A DNA stretch of 64,000 nt, taken from assembly GCF_027307225.1 (NCBI RefSeq), contig NZ_DAHUXJ010000106.1, positions 53,499 through 117,498 of the forward strand, written 5' to 3'. Under the pieces are notes generated by a model. It made no database searches and had not been told where the DNA came from. It worked only from the letters and a program-made list of their open reading frames with translations. How positions within the stretch are numbered: the first letter of the stretch is position 1; every line of letters starts with the position of its first letter. Positions 8,596 to 17,824 of this stretch are shown here, piece after piece. Made by a program: the position numbers and the translations under genes. The stretch is from Bradyrhizobium sp. (GTDB lineage Bacteria > Pseudomonadota > Alphaproteobacteria > Rhizobiales > Xanthobacteraceae).

Positions 8596-8868
8596 CTATT
8601 GAAAATAATTGTTGATGATGCGCAGGTCCGAGAGCGTCGGCTGCTGGCCGTTCGTGCTGGCCTCGATCACCCGGCGGCAAACCTCGGCGGTCGCCTCGTC
8701 CCTGAAATCGTTTGCCGCTTCCAGCACCGTGCGCGCGGTGTCGAGCGCGCCGCCGTCCTGTTTCGGCGCCTCGGATTGCTCCGCCATCGCGCCACCCTTG
8801 CGGCCAAAACCCTGCCCGGCGGCCTTGCCGAAGGCGGGCACACCCTTGCCAAACGGAATTGCGGTCAT
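8596..8868 (-). CDS. Small hypothetical protein downstream of DUF2336 gene
   Basis: A 90-residue soluble protein with no family recognised. The start at 8868 has a GGGGGAAG binding site; MAEQSEAPK at 8787 is an alternative. The N-terminus is glycine-rich and the rest is helical (TARTVLEAANDFRDEATAEVCRRVIEAS). It begins 16 bases after the DUF2336 gene on the same strand, so the two are very likely co-transcribed and may work together. Confidence 0.65.
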   Translation of the reverse strand: MTAIPFGKGVPAFGKAAGQGFGRKGGAMAEQSEAPKQDGGALDTARTVLEAANDFRDEATAEVCRRVIEASTNGQQPTLSDLRIINNYFQ

Positions 8869-8884
8869 GCTGGCTTCCCCCTGA

Positions 8885-10027
8885 TCAGGCGTATAACGCG
8901 GCCTTCAGGCCCGCATCGGCCGCCGTACCGCCCTTGCGCGACTGGCAGAAGGCCATCACGCTGCGCGACGTCTCGATGTTAAGGCGGTCGTAATCATTCT
9001 CGAGAGTTCTGAGTTCGCTGGCGGTGATCCGGTGATCCTTGGCGCCGAGGAACAGCAGCGCCATCATGGTGTCCCACGAGAAATCCAGCGCCTTGCAAAG
9101 GATCAGGAGCATCTCGCGATTCTTGTCGAGCATCACGCGCTCGATCATGTCGCTCGGCAGCGAGCAGAGCAGCGACATGCCGATCGTGACTTCCTCGAAC
9201 CGGTGCGAGCGGGCGTAGCTCGAGATGCTCGATTCGTTCAGATTGCCGAGCCGGTGCTGCGTCGTTACGACGCGCTTGGCGACGAAATGGCCGCGCGAAG
9301 CGGGACCGAACTTCGACTGCAATTCGCCGGCGAGGTCACTCACGGATGACTGGATCTGCCGCGCCATTTCCGGGCGCTCGAGCTCCAGCCGCTTCTTCAC
9401 ATCGGAGGTCGCTTTCGCAATCAGCTGCTGGAAGACATGCCGCGGGATGTCCTTGCGCAGGCCGAGCTGCTCGGCGAGGATGGAATCTCCTTCCGCGCGC
9501 TGGACCATGTTCAGGAAGCCGAAGTCGGAGAACCTGGCGCCGCTGTTGCCGGCAACCGACTTGACGACTTCCTGGTCGCCGCGCTTGACCAGCTCGTCGG
9601 TCACGCGTTCCTCGAGCGTCTCGCGCTGCGAGATCGACAGCATGTGCGCCTGGCTCTTGGTGCAGGCATTGGCCACCAGCGCATAGGTCTCGAGCTGCTT
9701 GGAATCGCGCAGGACCGGACCGGCGACTTCGATCGCGTCATCGAAGGCCAGCTTGTGAATGATGTTGACCGGCGCCTGGTCGAAACGCGCCAGCTTTTCG
9801 GACAGTTGCGCGCGGGCCGCGACCTCGATCTCGTCGGCCAGACGGGTGACGACTTCGCCGAACGTCCAGATTTCTTCCTCGCTGAAGCTGCCCGCAATCA
9901 TGAGGTCGGTGGTGTGCCACAGCGCCTTGGCGCGGCTGGCGGGCGTACCGCGCGCAACCGCCTCCTCCAGATCGTCGATGAACGAGTTCGATTCGGTCTT
10001 CTTGACCGTTTTGAATTGCAAGCTCAT
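8885..10027 (-). CDS. DUF2336 domain protein
   Basis: A 380-residue, wholly alpha-helical, soluble protein resembling DUF2336, a family common in alphaproteobacteria and of unknown function (some members carry PilZ or other signalling domains). Here no extra domain is seen. The helical repeats (residues about 20-340) look HEAT-like. ATG at 10027 (MSLQFKTVKK) was preferred over a TTG at 10126. It heads a two-gene operon with the small protein downstream and diverges from the carbamoyltransferase gene. Confidence 0.75.
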   Translation of the reverse strand: MSLQFKTVKKTESNSFIDDLEEAVARGTPASRAKALWHTTDLMIAGSFSEEEIWTFGEVVTRLADEIEVAARAQLSEKLARFDQAPVNIIHKLAFDDAIEVAGPVLRDSKQLETYALVANACTKSQAHMLSISQRETLEERVTDELVKRGDQEVVKSVAGNSGARFSDFGFLNMVQRAEGDSILAEQLGLRKDIPRHVFQQLIAKATSDVKKRLELERPEMARQIQSSVSDLAGELQSKFGPASRGHFVAKRVVTTQHRLGNLNESSISSYARSHRFEEVTIGMSLLCSLPSDMIERVMLDKNREMLLILCKALDFSWDTMMALLFLGAKDHRITASELRTLENDYDRLNIETSRSVMAFCQSRKGGTAADAGLKAALYA

Positions 10028-10203
10028 TTGGGCAGCCAAATCCTTCGGCGAAACCTCATCGGTGAGCCACAATACAGGCCACGCGCAAGTTTTCGGTAAA
10101 GATGGCTCCGAAGTATTGTCGATCAAAATTCGTTAAAATGCGTTCAATTTGGTTAAGGTCATGAACCGTTCAGCAGCAGGATGGCGAGAGGGAGTAAGGC
10201 AGG

Positions 10204-11883
10204 GTGGTAAATGTCCTGGGAATCAATTCAGTGTACCACGAGTCGGCCGCGGCACTGCTGGTCGACGGCGAGCTTGTGGCGGCCGTCGAGGAGGAGCGGT
10301 TCAACCGCATCAAGCACGGCAAGGAGGCCACATGGGATAATCCCCATCAGCTTCCGGAGCGCGCAATCCGCTTTTGCCTGAAGCACGCCGGGCTCACTCC
10401 CCGCGACATCCACCATGTCGCCTACTCGTTCGATCCCAAGCAGCGGGTCAAGCAATACCGCGCCGACTGGTGGGATCCCCGCTATGAGGAAACCTTTCGT
10501 TTACGGATCGGCCGGGTTCAGGCTGCCGTGGACGAGCTTCTCGGACGATCCCTGGGGAAGCGATTCCATTTCGTCTCCCACCACCTGGCGCACGCCGCTT
10601 CGGCCTATTTCCCCTCCGGCTTCGATCGCGCGGCCATCCTCTCCATCGACGGCATCGGCGAGACGGCTGGCTCCTCGCTGGCGAAGGCGAACGGGGCGCG
10701 TATCCAGACCATCGAAACATTCGAATATCCGCATTCGATCGGCTTTCTGTGGGAAGTGTTCAGCGAACATCTCGGCTTCTCGCATTACGACGCTTCGAAA
10801 ACCATGGGGCTCGCGGCCTATGGCAATCCCGAAGTGTACCGCCGGCAGTTTCATTCCATCTTGCGCGCCGAAAAGGAAAACTACGGTGTCGCCCAGGATG
10901 TCCTCGGCTTTCAGCCGAAACAGGATGTCAGCATGGAGACGATGTTCGGCCCACGCCACCAGGAGAGTTCTGAATTTCAGCAGCGGCATGCCGATATCGC
11001 AGCCAGCCTTCAGGAGGCGACCGATGCCGCGATCATGGCGCTGGTCCGGCGCGTCAAGCGCATGGTGCCATCAGACAATCTGTGCATCGCCGGCGGCGTT
11101 GCCCTCAACTGCGTGACCAATGAAGTGGTGAGGCGCTCCGGCGAATTCACCAACATCTTCATTCCCTCCGCACCGCACGACGCCGGCACCGCGATCGGCG
11201 CCGCGCAGCTCGTGCATGCCGCGACCCAAAAGAAGCCGCCGCAGCGTGGCTATTCCACGCCGTATCTCGGGCCCTCATTCAAACGGCGCGATATCCTGGA
11301 GGCGGTGAAGTCCGCTGGCCTCAAGGCGCGGCAGAGCAAGTCGCCGGCGCGCGACGCGGCAAAAATGATCGCCGACGGCAAGATCGTCGCCTGGTTTCAG
11401 GGCCGCATGGAATTCGGACCGCGTGCGCTCGGCAACCGTTCGCTGCTCGCCGATCCGCGACGGCCGGAGATGCGCGACATCCTCAATCAGAAGGTCAAGC
11501 ACCGCGAAGATTTTCGTCCCTTCGCGCCGAGCGTGCTCGCCGAACACGCCGGCGATTGGTTTGAAGTCGGCGGCCACTTGACGAGCCACGAATTCATGCT
11601 GTTCGCCCCGAGGGTCAGGCCCGAGCAGCTCGATCGCATTCCTGCCGTCGTGCACAAGGACGGCACCGCCCGCGTGCAACTCGTGAGCCGGAAGTCAAAT
11701 GCTCGCTTTCACGAATTGATATCCTGCTTTCATGCGCTGACCGGCGTGCCGCTCGTCGTCAATACATCCTTCAACGACAGCGAGCCGATCGTCTGCACGC
11801 CGACGGATGCGATCGTCACGTTTCGCAAATCCGGCATCGACGCGCTGGTCATGGACGACGTGATCCTGACGGCGCAGGGCTGA
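10204..11883 (+). CDS. NodU/CmcH-family carbamoyltransferase
   Basis: An O-carbamoyltransferase-like enzyme of 559 residues. The N-terminal domain (about 3-345) has the Kae1-like fold with VSHHLAHAASAYF (paired His for the metal) and SIDGIGETAGSS. The C-terminal domain (about 365-555) has WFQGRMEFGPRALGNRS and NTSFNDSEPIV. The family transfers carbamoyl from carbamoyl phosphate to sugar or antibiotic hydroxyls through a carbamoyladenylate. The GTG start follows GGGAGTAAGG. No nod, antibiotic or polysaccharide genes surround it, so the acceptor is unknown. Confidence 0.92.
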   Translation: MVNVLGINSVYHESAAALLVDGELVAAVEEERFNRIKHGKEATWDNPHQLPERAIRFCLKHAGLTPRDIHHVAYSFDPKQRVKQYRADWWDPRYEETFRLRIGRVQAAVDELLGRSLGKRFHFVSHHLAHAASAYFPSGFDRAAILSIDGIGETAGSSLAKANGARIQTIETFEYPHSIGFLWEVFSEHLGFSHYDASKTMGLAAYGNPEVYRRQFHSILRAEKENYGVAQDVLGFQPKQDVSMETMFGPRHQESSEFQQRHADIAASLQEATDAAIMALVRRVKRMVPSDNLCIAGGVALNCVTNEVVRRSGEFTNIFIPSAPHDAGTAIGAAQLVHAATQKKPPQRGYSTPYLGPSFKRRDILEAVKSAGLKARQSKSPARDAAKMIADGKIVAWFQGRMEFGPRALGNRSLLADPRRPEMRDILNQKVKHREDFRPFAPSVLAEHAGDWFEVGGHLTSHEFMLFAPRVRPEQLDRIPAVVHKDGTARVQLVSRKSNARFHELISCFHALTGVPLVVNTSFNDSEPIVCTPTDAIVTFRKSGIDALVMDDVILTAQG

Positions 11884-11907
11884 GCGACAGTATCGTGCGT
11901 CAGGGGA

Positions 11908-14445
11908 TCACGCCCGTTCCACAAAACTGTCGACGACCTTCTTCTCGCCGGCTTTCTCGAAAGCAATGGTGAGCTTGTTGCCGTCGACCTTCACCACATG
12001 GCCGTAGCCGAATTTCTGATGAAACACGCGGTCGTCGAGGTTGAAGTCCGAGGTGGTGCCGGTGGATTTCGCGATCAGCTCGCCCTCGATCACGAGTGGC
12101 GCGCGCTTCGGCTTGGCAAAGCCGCCGCCGTCGCGTGAACCATAGGACGATTGCCGTTCCTCGAAGCCGTAATTCTGGCGCCCGCCGCGCGCGCGGTTCG
12201 CTTGTGCGCGCTGCCAGCCCGGCGTGGTGTAGCTCGAACCAAAGGATTCCATGTTGTCGAAGCGCGAGGCGCCATAGCCGCCGGCGCCGCCCCAGCCCGA
12301 ACCGCCTTTGGATTCCGTGATCTCCACATTATGCGCCGGCAACTCGTCGAGGAAACGCGAGGGGATCGTGGTCGACCAGGTGCCGTGAATACGCCGATTG
12401 GTGGCGAAATAGAGTTTCGCGCGTTTGCGGGCGCGCGTCAGCCCGACATGCGCCAAACGGCGCTCTTCTTCCAGCCCGGCGCGACCCTGTTCGTCGAGCG
12501 TGCGCTGGCTCGGAAACAGGCCTTCCTCCCACCCGGGCAAGAACACGTTGTCGAATTCGAGCCCCTTGGCCGAATGCAGCGTCATCAGCGACACCGCTTC
12601 TTCTTCGGCGCCGCCGTCGCGGTCCATCACCAGCGAAATGTGTTCGAGAAAACCTTGCAGGTTCTCGAACTCTTCCATCGAGCGCACCAGTTCCTTCAGG
12701 TTCTCCAGCCGTCCCGCAGCATCCGCCGAGCGGTCCTTCTGCCACATGTCGGTGTAGCCGCTTTCGTCGAGCACGGTTTCGGCCAATTCCGTATGCGAAG
12801 TCACTTCGGCCTGCGCGCGCCAGCGCCGGAAGCTCGCCAGAAGCTCGCGCAAGCTCCCGCGCGCTTTCGGCTTCATCTCGTCGGTCTCGACCACGGCGCG
12901 GGCGGCCTCGTATAGCGGGATGCGCCGCTTGCGGGCGTGATCGTGCAGCATTTGCACAGTGGCATCACCCAGGCCGCGCTTTGGCACATTGACGATGCGC
13001 TCGAAGGCGAGGTCGTCGGCGGGCGAATTGACCACCCGCAAATAAGCCAGCGCGTCGCGAATTTCGGCGCGCTCATAGAATCTCGGACCGCCGATCACGC
13101 GATAGGGCAGGCCGAGTGTGACAAAGCGATCTTCGAACTCGCGCATCTGGAACGAGGCCCGCACGAGAATGGCGACCTGGTTGAGATTTTCTTTCCTGCG
13201 CTGGAGTTCCTCGATCTCCTCGCCGATGCCGCGCGCTTCCTCTTCCGAGTCCCACGCGCCGGTCACGGTGACCTTCTCGCCGTCGACATCCTCGGTACGC
13301 AAGGTCTTGCCGAGCCGGCCCTCGTTGTGCGCGATCACATGCGAGGCGGCGGCGAGGATATGGCCGGTGGAGCGGTAGTTGCGCTCAAGGCGGATGACCT
13401 TCGCGCCGGGAAAGTCGTGCTCGAAGCGCAGGATGTTGTCGACCTCCGCGCCGCGCCAGCCATAAATCGACTGGTCGTCATCGCCGACGCAGCAGATGTT
13501 GCGCGGGGGCGATTGCACCGTCATTCCGGGATGCGCTGCAAGCGCAGACCCGGAATCCCGAGCTGAGTCCTCTTGACCTCCGGATTCCGGGTTCTGACCT
13601 TCGGTCAGCCCCGGAATGACGGTCTTGGGCGAAGGCGCCTGCGCGAGCAGCCGCAGCCAGAGGTACTGCGCGACGTTGGTGTCTTGATACTCGTCGACCA
13701 AGATGAACTTGAAACGGCTTTGATATTGCCGCAGCACATCCGGGTGTTCGCGGAACAGGCGGATGTTTTCGAGCAGGAGATCGCCGAAGTCGGCGGCGTT
13801 GAGAATCTTCAGCCGTTCCTGATAGCTCGCATAAAGTTTGCCGCCCTTGCCGTTGGCGAACACGGCGGCTTCGCCCGAAGGTACCTGCGCCGGTCCGAGG
13901 CCGCGATTCTTCCAGCCGTCGATCAGGCCGGCCAGCATCCGCGCCGGCCAGCGCTTGTCGTCGATGCCCTCAGCCTGCAGGAGCTGCTTCAAGAGCCGAA
14001 CCTGGTCGTCGGTGTCGAGCACGGTGAAATTGGATTTCAGCTGCACCATCTCGGCGTGGGTGCGCAGGATGCGCCCGCCGATGGAGTGGAAGGTGCCGAG
14101 CCACGGCATGCCTTCGACCGCCTGGCCGAGCATTTCCGCAAGGCGCGATTTCATCTCGCGCGCGGCCTTGTTGGTGAAGGTGACCGAGAGGATTTCGCCC
14201 GGCCGCGCCCGGCCCTGGCTGAGAATGTGGGCGATGCGGCAGGTCAGGACGCGGGTCTTGCCGGTGCCGGCGCCGGCCAGCACCAGGACCGGGCCGTCGA
14301 GCGTCTCCACCGCTTCGCGCTGCTCGGGATTGAGGCGGGTGAGGTAGGCCGGCACGGCCGTGGCCCGCGCCCGCGCGGCAATCCCGCCGGCCAGGGGCTG
14401 GTGCTCTGGAACATCGTGACGGGGCAGGTGGCTCGGTTCGGTCAT
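11908..14445 (-). CDS. uvrD: UvrD/PcrA-type ATP-dependent DNA helicase with in-frame repeat insertion
   Basis: A superfamily 1A 3'-5' helicase for nucleotide-excision and mismatch repair, 845 residues. Motifs: LNPEQREAV (Q), AGAGTGKTR (Walker A), ILVDEYQDTN (motif II), GDDDQSIYGWRGA (III), RLERNYRST (IV), LMTLHSAKGLEF (V) and VGLTRARKR (VI). The C-terminal Tudor-like domain (DDRVFHQKFGYGHV) is present. Between motifs II and III sits an insert of about 40 residues (TVIPGLTEGQNPESGG... HPGMTV) coded by a palindromic repeat at 13518-13622. Ordinary UvrD/PcrA proteins have only a few residues there. ATG at 14445 was preferred to a GTG at 14469. Confidence 0.93.
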   Translation of the reverse strand: MTEPSHLPRHDVPEHQPLAGGIAARARATAVPAYLTRLNPEQREAVETLDGPVLVLAGAGTGKTRVLTCRIAHILSQGRARPGEILSVTFTNKAAREMKSRLAEMLGQAVEGMPWLGTFHSIGGRILRTHAEMVQLKSNFTVLDTDDQVRLLKQLLQAEGIDDKRWPARMLAGLIDGWKNRGLGPAQVPSGEAAVFANGKGGKLYASYQERLKILNAADFGDLLLENIRLFREHPDVLRQYQSRFKFILVDEYQDTNVAQYLWLRLLAQAPSPKTVIPGLTEGQNPESGGQEDSARDSGSALAAHPGMTVQSPPRNICCVGDDDQSIYGWRGAEVDNILRFEHDFPGAKVIRLERNYRSTGHILAAASHVIAHNEGRLGKTLRTEDVDGEKVTVTGAWDSEEEARGIGEEIEELQRRKENLNQVAILVRASFQMREFEDRFVTLGLPYRVIGGPRFYERAEIRDALAYLRVVNSPADDLAFERIVNVPKRGLGDATVQMLHDHARKRRIPLYEAARAVVETDEMKPKARGSLRELLASFRRWRAQAEVTSHTELAETVLDESGYTDMWQKDRSADAAGRLENLKELVRSMEEFENLQGFLEHISLVMDRDGGAEEEAVSLMTLHSAKGLEFDNVFLPGWEEGLFPSQRTLDEQGRAGLEEERRLAHVGLTRARKRAKLYFATNRRIHGTWSTTIPSRFLDELPAHNVEITESKGGSGWGGAGGYGASRFDNMESFGSSYTTPGWQRAQANRARGGRQNYGFEERQSSYGSRDGGGFAKPKRAPLVIEGELIAKSTGTTSDFNLDDRVFHQKFGYGHVVKVDGNKLTIAFEKAGEKKVVDSFVERA
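13518..13622 (-). repeat. CATTCCGGG two-hairpin repeat inside uvrD
   Basis: Outer arms CCGTCATTCCGGG (13518-13530) and CCCGGAATGACGG (13610-13622) enclose two hairpins with tips TGCGCT/AGCGCA and CTGACC/GGTCAG. Length is 105 bp, exactly 35 codons, open in the uvrD frame. Same family as 4903-4984. Confidence 0.9.
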
Positions 14446-14731
14446 GTCTCGATTCGTCTGACTGCCCACGATGGCACGTTCCGCGCGAATTTGGGCGAGG
14501 GGGCAGTCTTCATAGCAGGAATGAAAGGCATATAGGGGGTTAGGACCGGTTTTGACAGGAGTTATCCCAGCCCTGGAGCGGGCAGCCGCTTGTTCCTTTT
14601 TTAAGACAGGATTTTCGCCTCGATCACGGCTTTGAGCGGGCCGGAACCTTTGTTCCCGCCGGCGATTATTTCAGCAAAGACATCGGCGCCTCGGGTGCTG
14701 CGCCGGAGTTGCGAGCTTGTCGGAGGCCGTC

Positions 14732-14905
14732 ATGTTGGGTTGGGTCGTTACCTTCCTGATTATCGCGCTGATCGCGGGTGTGCTTGGTTTCGGCGGTGTC
14801 GCGGGCGCGTCCATCGAAATCGCCAAGGCGATCTTCTTCATTGCGGTGGTGCTGTTCATCATTTCCGCCGTTGTCGGGATCACCCGCCGCAGAACACGCG
14901 TCTGA
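14732..14905 (+). CDS. DUF1328 (YtjA-like) small membrane protein
   Basis: A 57-residue membrane protein with two hydrophobic helices ([17 protein letters not shown] and [18 protein letters not shown]) and a basic tail RRRTRV. This is the length and pattern of DUF1328/YtjA proteins, whose role is unknown; in many bacteria they are stress-induced. ATG at 14732 follows CGGAGG; an in-frame TTG at 14717 is less likely. Confidence 0.85.
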   Translation: MLGWVVTFLIIALIAGVLGFGGVAGASIEIAKAIFFIAVVLFIISAVVGITRRRTRV

Positions 14906-14986
14906 GCGGCATCTGATGCCTGCTGGCGCCCGCTGTCGTTCGAGCTAGGATAGCCCCGGACCGCTGAAACAGCGGAAAGGGGCGCC

Positions 14987-16486
14987 ATGAATTTTTCCGA
15001 ATATGTGAAGCATGACGCGGTCGGGCTTGCCGAGCGCCTGGCGCGTCGCGAGGTGACGGCGGACGAGTTGCTTACACTCGCGCTACGCGCGAGCGAGCGC
15101 GCCCAGCCGAAGACCAACGCGATCTGCCGGATGATGGAGAAGGAGGCGCGCGGCCAACTCGTCAAGCCGTTGACGGGCGCTTTTGCCGGCGTCCCGTTCC
15201 TGATCAAGGACATTGCGCAGGATTATGCCGGGCTGCCGACCAGCAACGGCAGCCGCGCGATGCTCAACGCCGTCGCGCCCGAGCACTCCCATGTGGTCAA
15301 ATGTTTTCTCGATGCGGGGCTTGTGATCTTCGGCAAGACCAATCTGCCGGAGTTGGGACTAAAGGGCGTGACGGACCCGCAGGCCTTCGGCCGCACCTGC
15401 AATCCCTGGAACGGCGAACACACCCCAGGCGGCTCGAGTGGTGGCGCGGCTGCCGCGGTGGCCTCCGGCGTGGTGCCGATGGCGGGCGCCAGCGACGGCG
15501 GCGGCTCGATCCGCATTCCTGCCGCCTGCTGCGGCCTGTTCGGATTGAAGCCGTCGCGTGGCCTGATCTCGATCGGACCGGGCGGCGGTGAACACTGGTT
15601 CGGCGCCACCAGCCAGGGCGTGATCTCGCGCAGCGTGCGCGACACGGCTCTCGCGCTGGACGCGGTCGTGGGCGGTGAGGCCGGCGATCCCTTTCTCGCC
15701 GCAAGACCCGCAGAGACCTATGCGCAGTCGATGGCGCGTGATCCAGGCCGGCTCAGGATCGGCTTTACCTCAACCTCGCCGATCGGCACCGACGTTCATG
15801 GCGAGGCGAAGGCCGCGGTCGAAAACGCAGCCACCCTGCTGCGCAGCCTCGGTCACGAGGTCGAGGAGGCTTCGCCGGACATCGATGGTGCGGCGCTGGC
15901 GAAAGCGTTTCTGCATGTCTATTTCGGCCAGGTCGCCGCGGCGGTGGCGCAGGCCCGCGCGAACGGCGCCAAACGCGGCGATTTCGAACTGCTGTCGCGG
16001 GTGCTGGCGACGATCGGCGGCGCGATCTCCGCCGGCGCGCTGACGACGCAGTTGCTCAAGTGGAATGAATTCGCCCGGGGGCTGGCGCGTTTCCACCAGC
16101 GTTACGACCTGCTGCTGACGCCGACCCTGGCGCATCGGCCGATACGCCATGGCCAGGGCGATCCCGCAGCCGCCGAGCAGGCGCTGTTGAAGCTGCTGGA
16201 TCGTATCGGTCTGCTCGGCTTGTTGATGCGCTCAGGCCTGTTCGATGGCGTCATCGACAAGATCGCGCGCGACAGCCTGCAATATGTGCCGTTTACGCAA
16301 GCAGCCAATCTGACCGGGACGCCGGCCATGGGCGTGCCGCTGCATTGGACCGCGGGAGGCCTGCCGCTCGGCGTGCAGTTCGTCGCTAAGCTGGGAGAGG
16401 AGGCGCGCCTCTTGCAACTCGCGCACCAGCTTGAGAATGCGCAGCCCTGGTTCGACCGGCTGCCGGCCTGGGTGACGCAGAGCTAA
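14987..16486 (+). CDS. Amidase (amidase signature family)
   Basis: A 499-residue amide hydrolase of the amidase signature family. The Ser-Ser-Lys triad is visible: Lys74 in PFLIKDIAQD, cis-Ser150 in TPGGSSGGAAAA and the nucleophile Ser174 in SDGGGSIRIPA. The start follows AAAGGGGCG. No GatB/GatC genes are near and the C-terminal third diverges from GatA, so it is taken as a free-standing amidase rather than the tRNA amidotransferase subunit. The substrate is unknown. Confidence 0.9.
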   Translation: MNFSEYVKHDAVGLAERLARREVTADELLTLALRASERAQPKTNAICRMMEKEARGQLVKPLTGAFAGVPFLIKDIAQDYAGLPTSNGSRAMLNAVAPEHSHVVKCFLDAGLVIFGKTNLPELGLKGVTDPQAFGRTCNPWNGEHTPGGSSGGAAAAVASGVVPMAGASDGGGSIRIPAACCGLFGLKPSRGLISIGPGGGEHWFGATSQGVISRSVRDTALALDAVVGGEAGDPFLAARPAETYAQSMARDPGRLRIGFTSTSPIGTDVHGEAKAAVENAATLLRSLGHEVEEASPDIDGAALAKAFLHVYFGQVAAAVAQARANGAKRGDFELLSRVLATIGGAISAGALTTQLLKWNEFARGLARFHQRYDLLLTPTLAHRPIRHGQGDPAAAEQALLKLLDRIGLLGLLMRSGLFDGVIDKIARDSLQYVPFTQAANLTGTPAMGVPLHWTAGGLPLGVQFVAKLGEEARLLQLAHQLENAQPWFDRLPAWVTQS

Positions 16487-16652
16487 GGCGTGACGTCGTC
16501 ATGCAGGCGATGTCGCTGGCGAAGCCTGCCACCGATCCCGACAGCGGGATTTTCACCGCCTCCATGGCGTAGCCCGGCGCGGTGCTGACAAGGCAGGATA
16601 TTTCGACTAACCTTCAATGCGGGGCAGCAACAGGGCCCTTCACAGGAGATCG

Positions 16653-17096
16653 ATGAGCACCGTAAAAAACGCTCTGGCCCGGAAGAGTGGCGCCCTGATC
16701 CATGTTCGTTCCGGCGACATGGTCGTCGAAGCCTTGCGTCAGATGCGCGACAAGCGGGTCCGGTCGGTCCTGGTCATCGACGACGACGTGCTGGTCGGTA
16801 TCGTGACCCAGGGTGATTGCGCCATCAAAGTGCTGCTGCCCGGGCTGGATGCGAAGCAAACGCCGGTGGGCCAAGTGATGACGGGCAACCCGGTGACGGT
16901 CAAGCCGGACGATCCGCTGGAAGGCTGCATGGCAATGATGGCTGCGCGCGGTTTTCGCCATCTGCCAGTGCTGGACGCGGGCAGGGTCTTGGGCGTGATC
17001 TCGATCGGAGACGTCGTCAAGGACATCATCAGGGATTTGGAGCACAACGTGGACGACCTGATGGGCTACATCATGAAGGACGGCCCCGGGGGCTGA
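16653..17096 (+). CDS. CBS-domain pair protein
   Basis: A 147-residue cytosolic protein made of two CBS motifs (about 8-60 and 75-130; VRSVLVIDDDVLVGIVTQGD and FRHLPVLDAGRVLGVISIGDVV). CBS pairs bind adenine nucleotides such as AMP, ATP or SAM and act as energy sensors; stand-alone pairs regulate partner enzymes. The start ATG follows CAGGAG. No obvious partner is adjacent. The family is certain, the ligand is not. Confidence 0.92.
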   Translation: MSTVKNALARKSGALIHVRSGDMVVEALRQMRDKRVRSVLVIDDDVLVGIVTQGDCAIKVLLPGLDAKQTPVGQVMTGNPVTVKPDDPLEGCMAMMAARGFRHLPVLDAGRVLGVISIGDVVKDIIRDLEHNVDDLMGYIMKDGPGG

Positions 17097-17213
17097 CAGA
17101 CGAACCGCGGTGCCGTCGCCCTCAGTCCGCGATCCTGCGGCGGGCCTAGTTCTTCTACGATTGAAAACCGCTCGCCGAGCAAAGCGGACGCGACGAATAT
17201 ATGAGCATACGGC

Positions 17214-17738
17214 CTAGCGCCGCGCCGGCATCGCGATAGCGCTGCCGATGCCCTCGGGGCGCGGAACGGAGGCATGCGCGCGGGCGACCGCGTCGATCGT
17301 GGCGCGGACATCGCTCGGGAAGGGCGCGGTCTTGCGCTGGTCCATGTCGATGTGGAGCGTCATGGTCTCCGAGGTCGCCGACAGCCAGCCTTCGGTCGCG
17401 TGACGCAGTTCCTCGAACAGATGCAGGCGCTTTTCATCGGCGGCGAGCAGGTGGATCGCAACCCGCACGGGGTCGCCGAGATGGATCTCGCGCAAATAGC
17501 GCACATGGCATTCGGCGGTAAAGGTCGAATTGCCGTGTGACTTCTTGTAGTCAGGCCCGATGCCGAGGACGAGCCACAGCTCATCGATCGCCCGGTCGAA
17601 CATGACGTTATAGTAGGCCATGTTCAGGTGGCCGTTGTAATCGATCCATTGCGGCTCGATCTGCATGATCGACGACAGGAACGGTCCCCCCCGATCGGCC
17701 GGGGAATGTGTCGTCTTTGCCTCACTTTGCGCCGTCAT
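17214..17738 (-). CDS. Hotdog-fold acyl-CoA thioesterase
   Basis: A 174-residue thioesterase of the 4-hydroxybenzoyl-CoA thioesterase-like type. The hotdog signature is IDYNGHLNMAYYNVMFDRAIDEL, with Asp in the usual catalytic place, and HVRYLREIHLGDPVRVA follows. The chosen start MTAQSEAK at 17738 avoids a long unmatched leader. It is divergent from the FAD-linked oxidase at 17825 with an 86-base shared promoter region. The acyl group hydrolysed is not known. Confidence 0.85.
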   Translation of the reverse strand: MTAQSEAKTTHSPADRGGPFLSSIMQIEPQWIDYNGHLNMAYYNVMFDRAIDELWLVLGIGPDYKKSHGNSTFTAECHVRYLREIHLGDPVRVAIHLLAADEKRLHLFEELRHATEGWLSATSETMTLHIDMDQRKTAPFPSDVRATIDAVARAHASVPRPEGIGSAIAMPARR

Positions 17739-17824
17739 TGTGCTCAATCTCGCCTGCCGGGTTTCGTCCCTTGACCCTCTATACATCCTTTGCCACGGTA
17801 TTTCTGCGGGAGGATTTTACAGAC

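Noticed and set aside
17771..17801. TTGACC with a downstream AT-rich hexamer as promoter for the flavoprotein gene
   Set aside because: No acceptable -10 at a normal distance.
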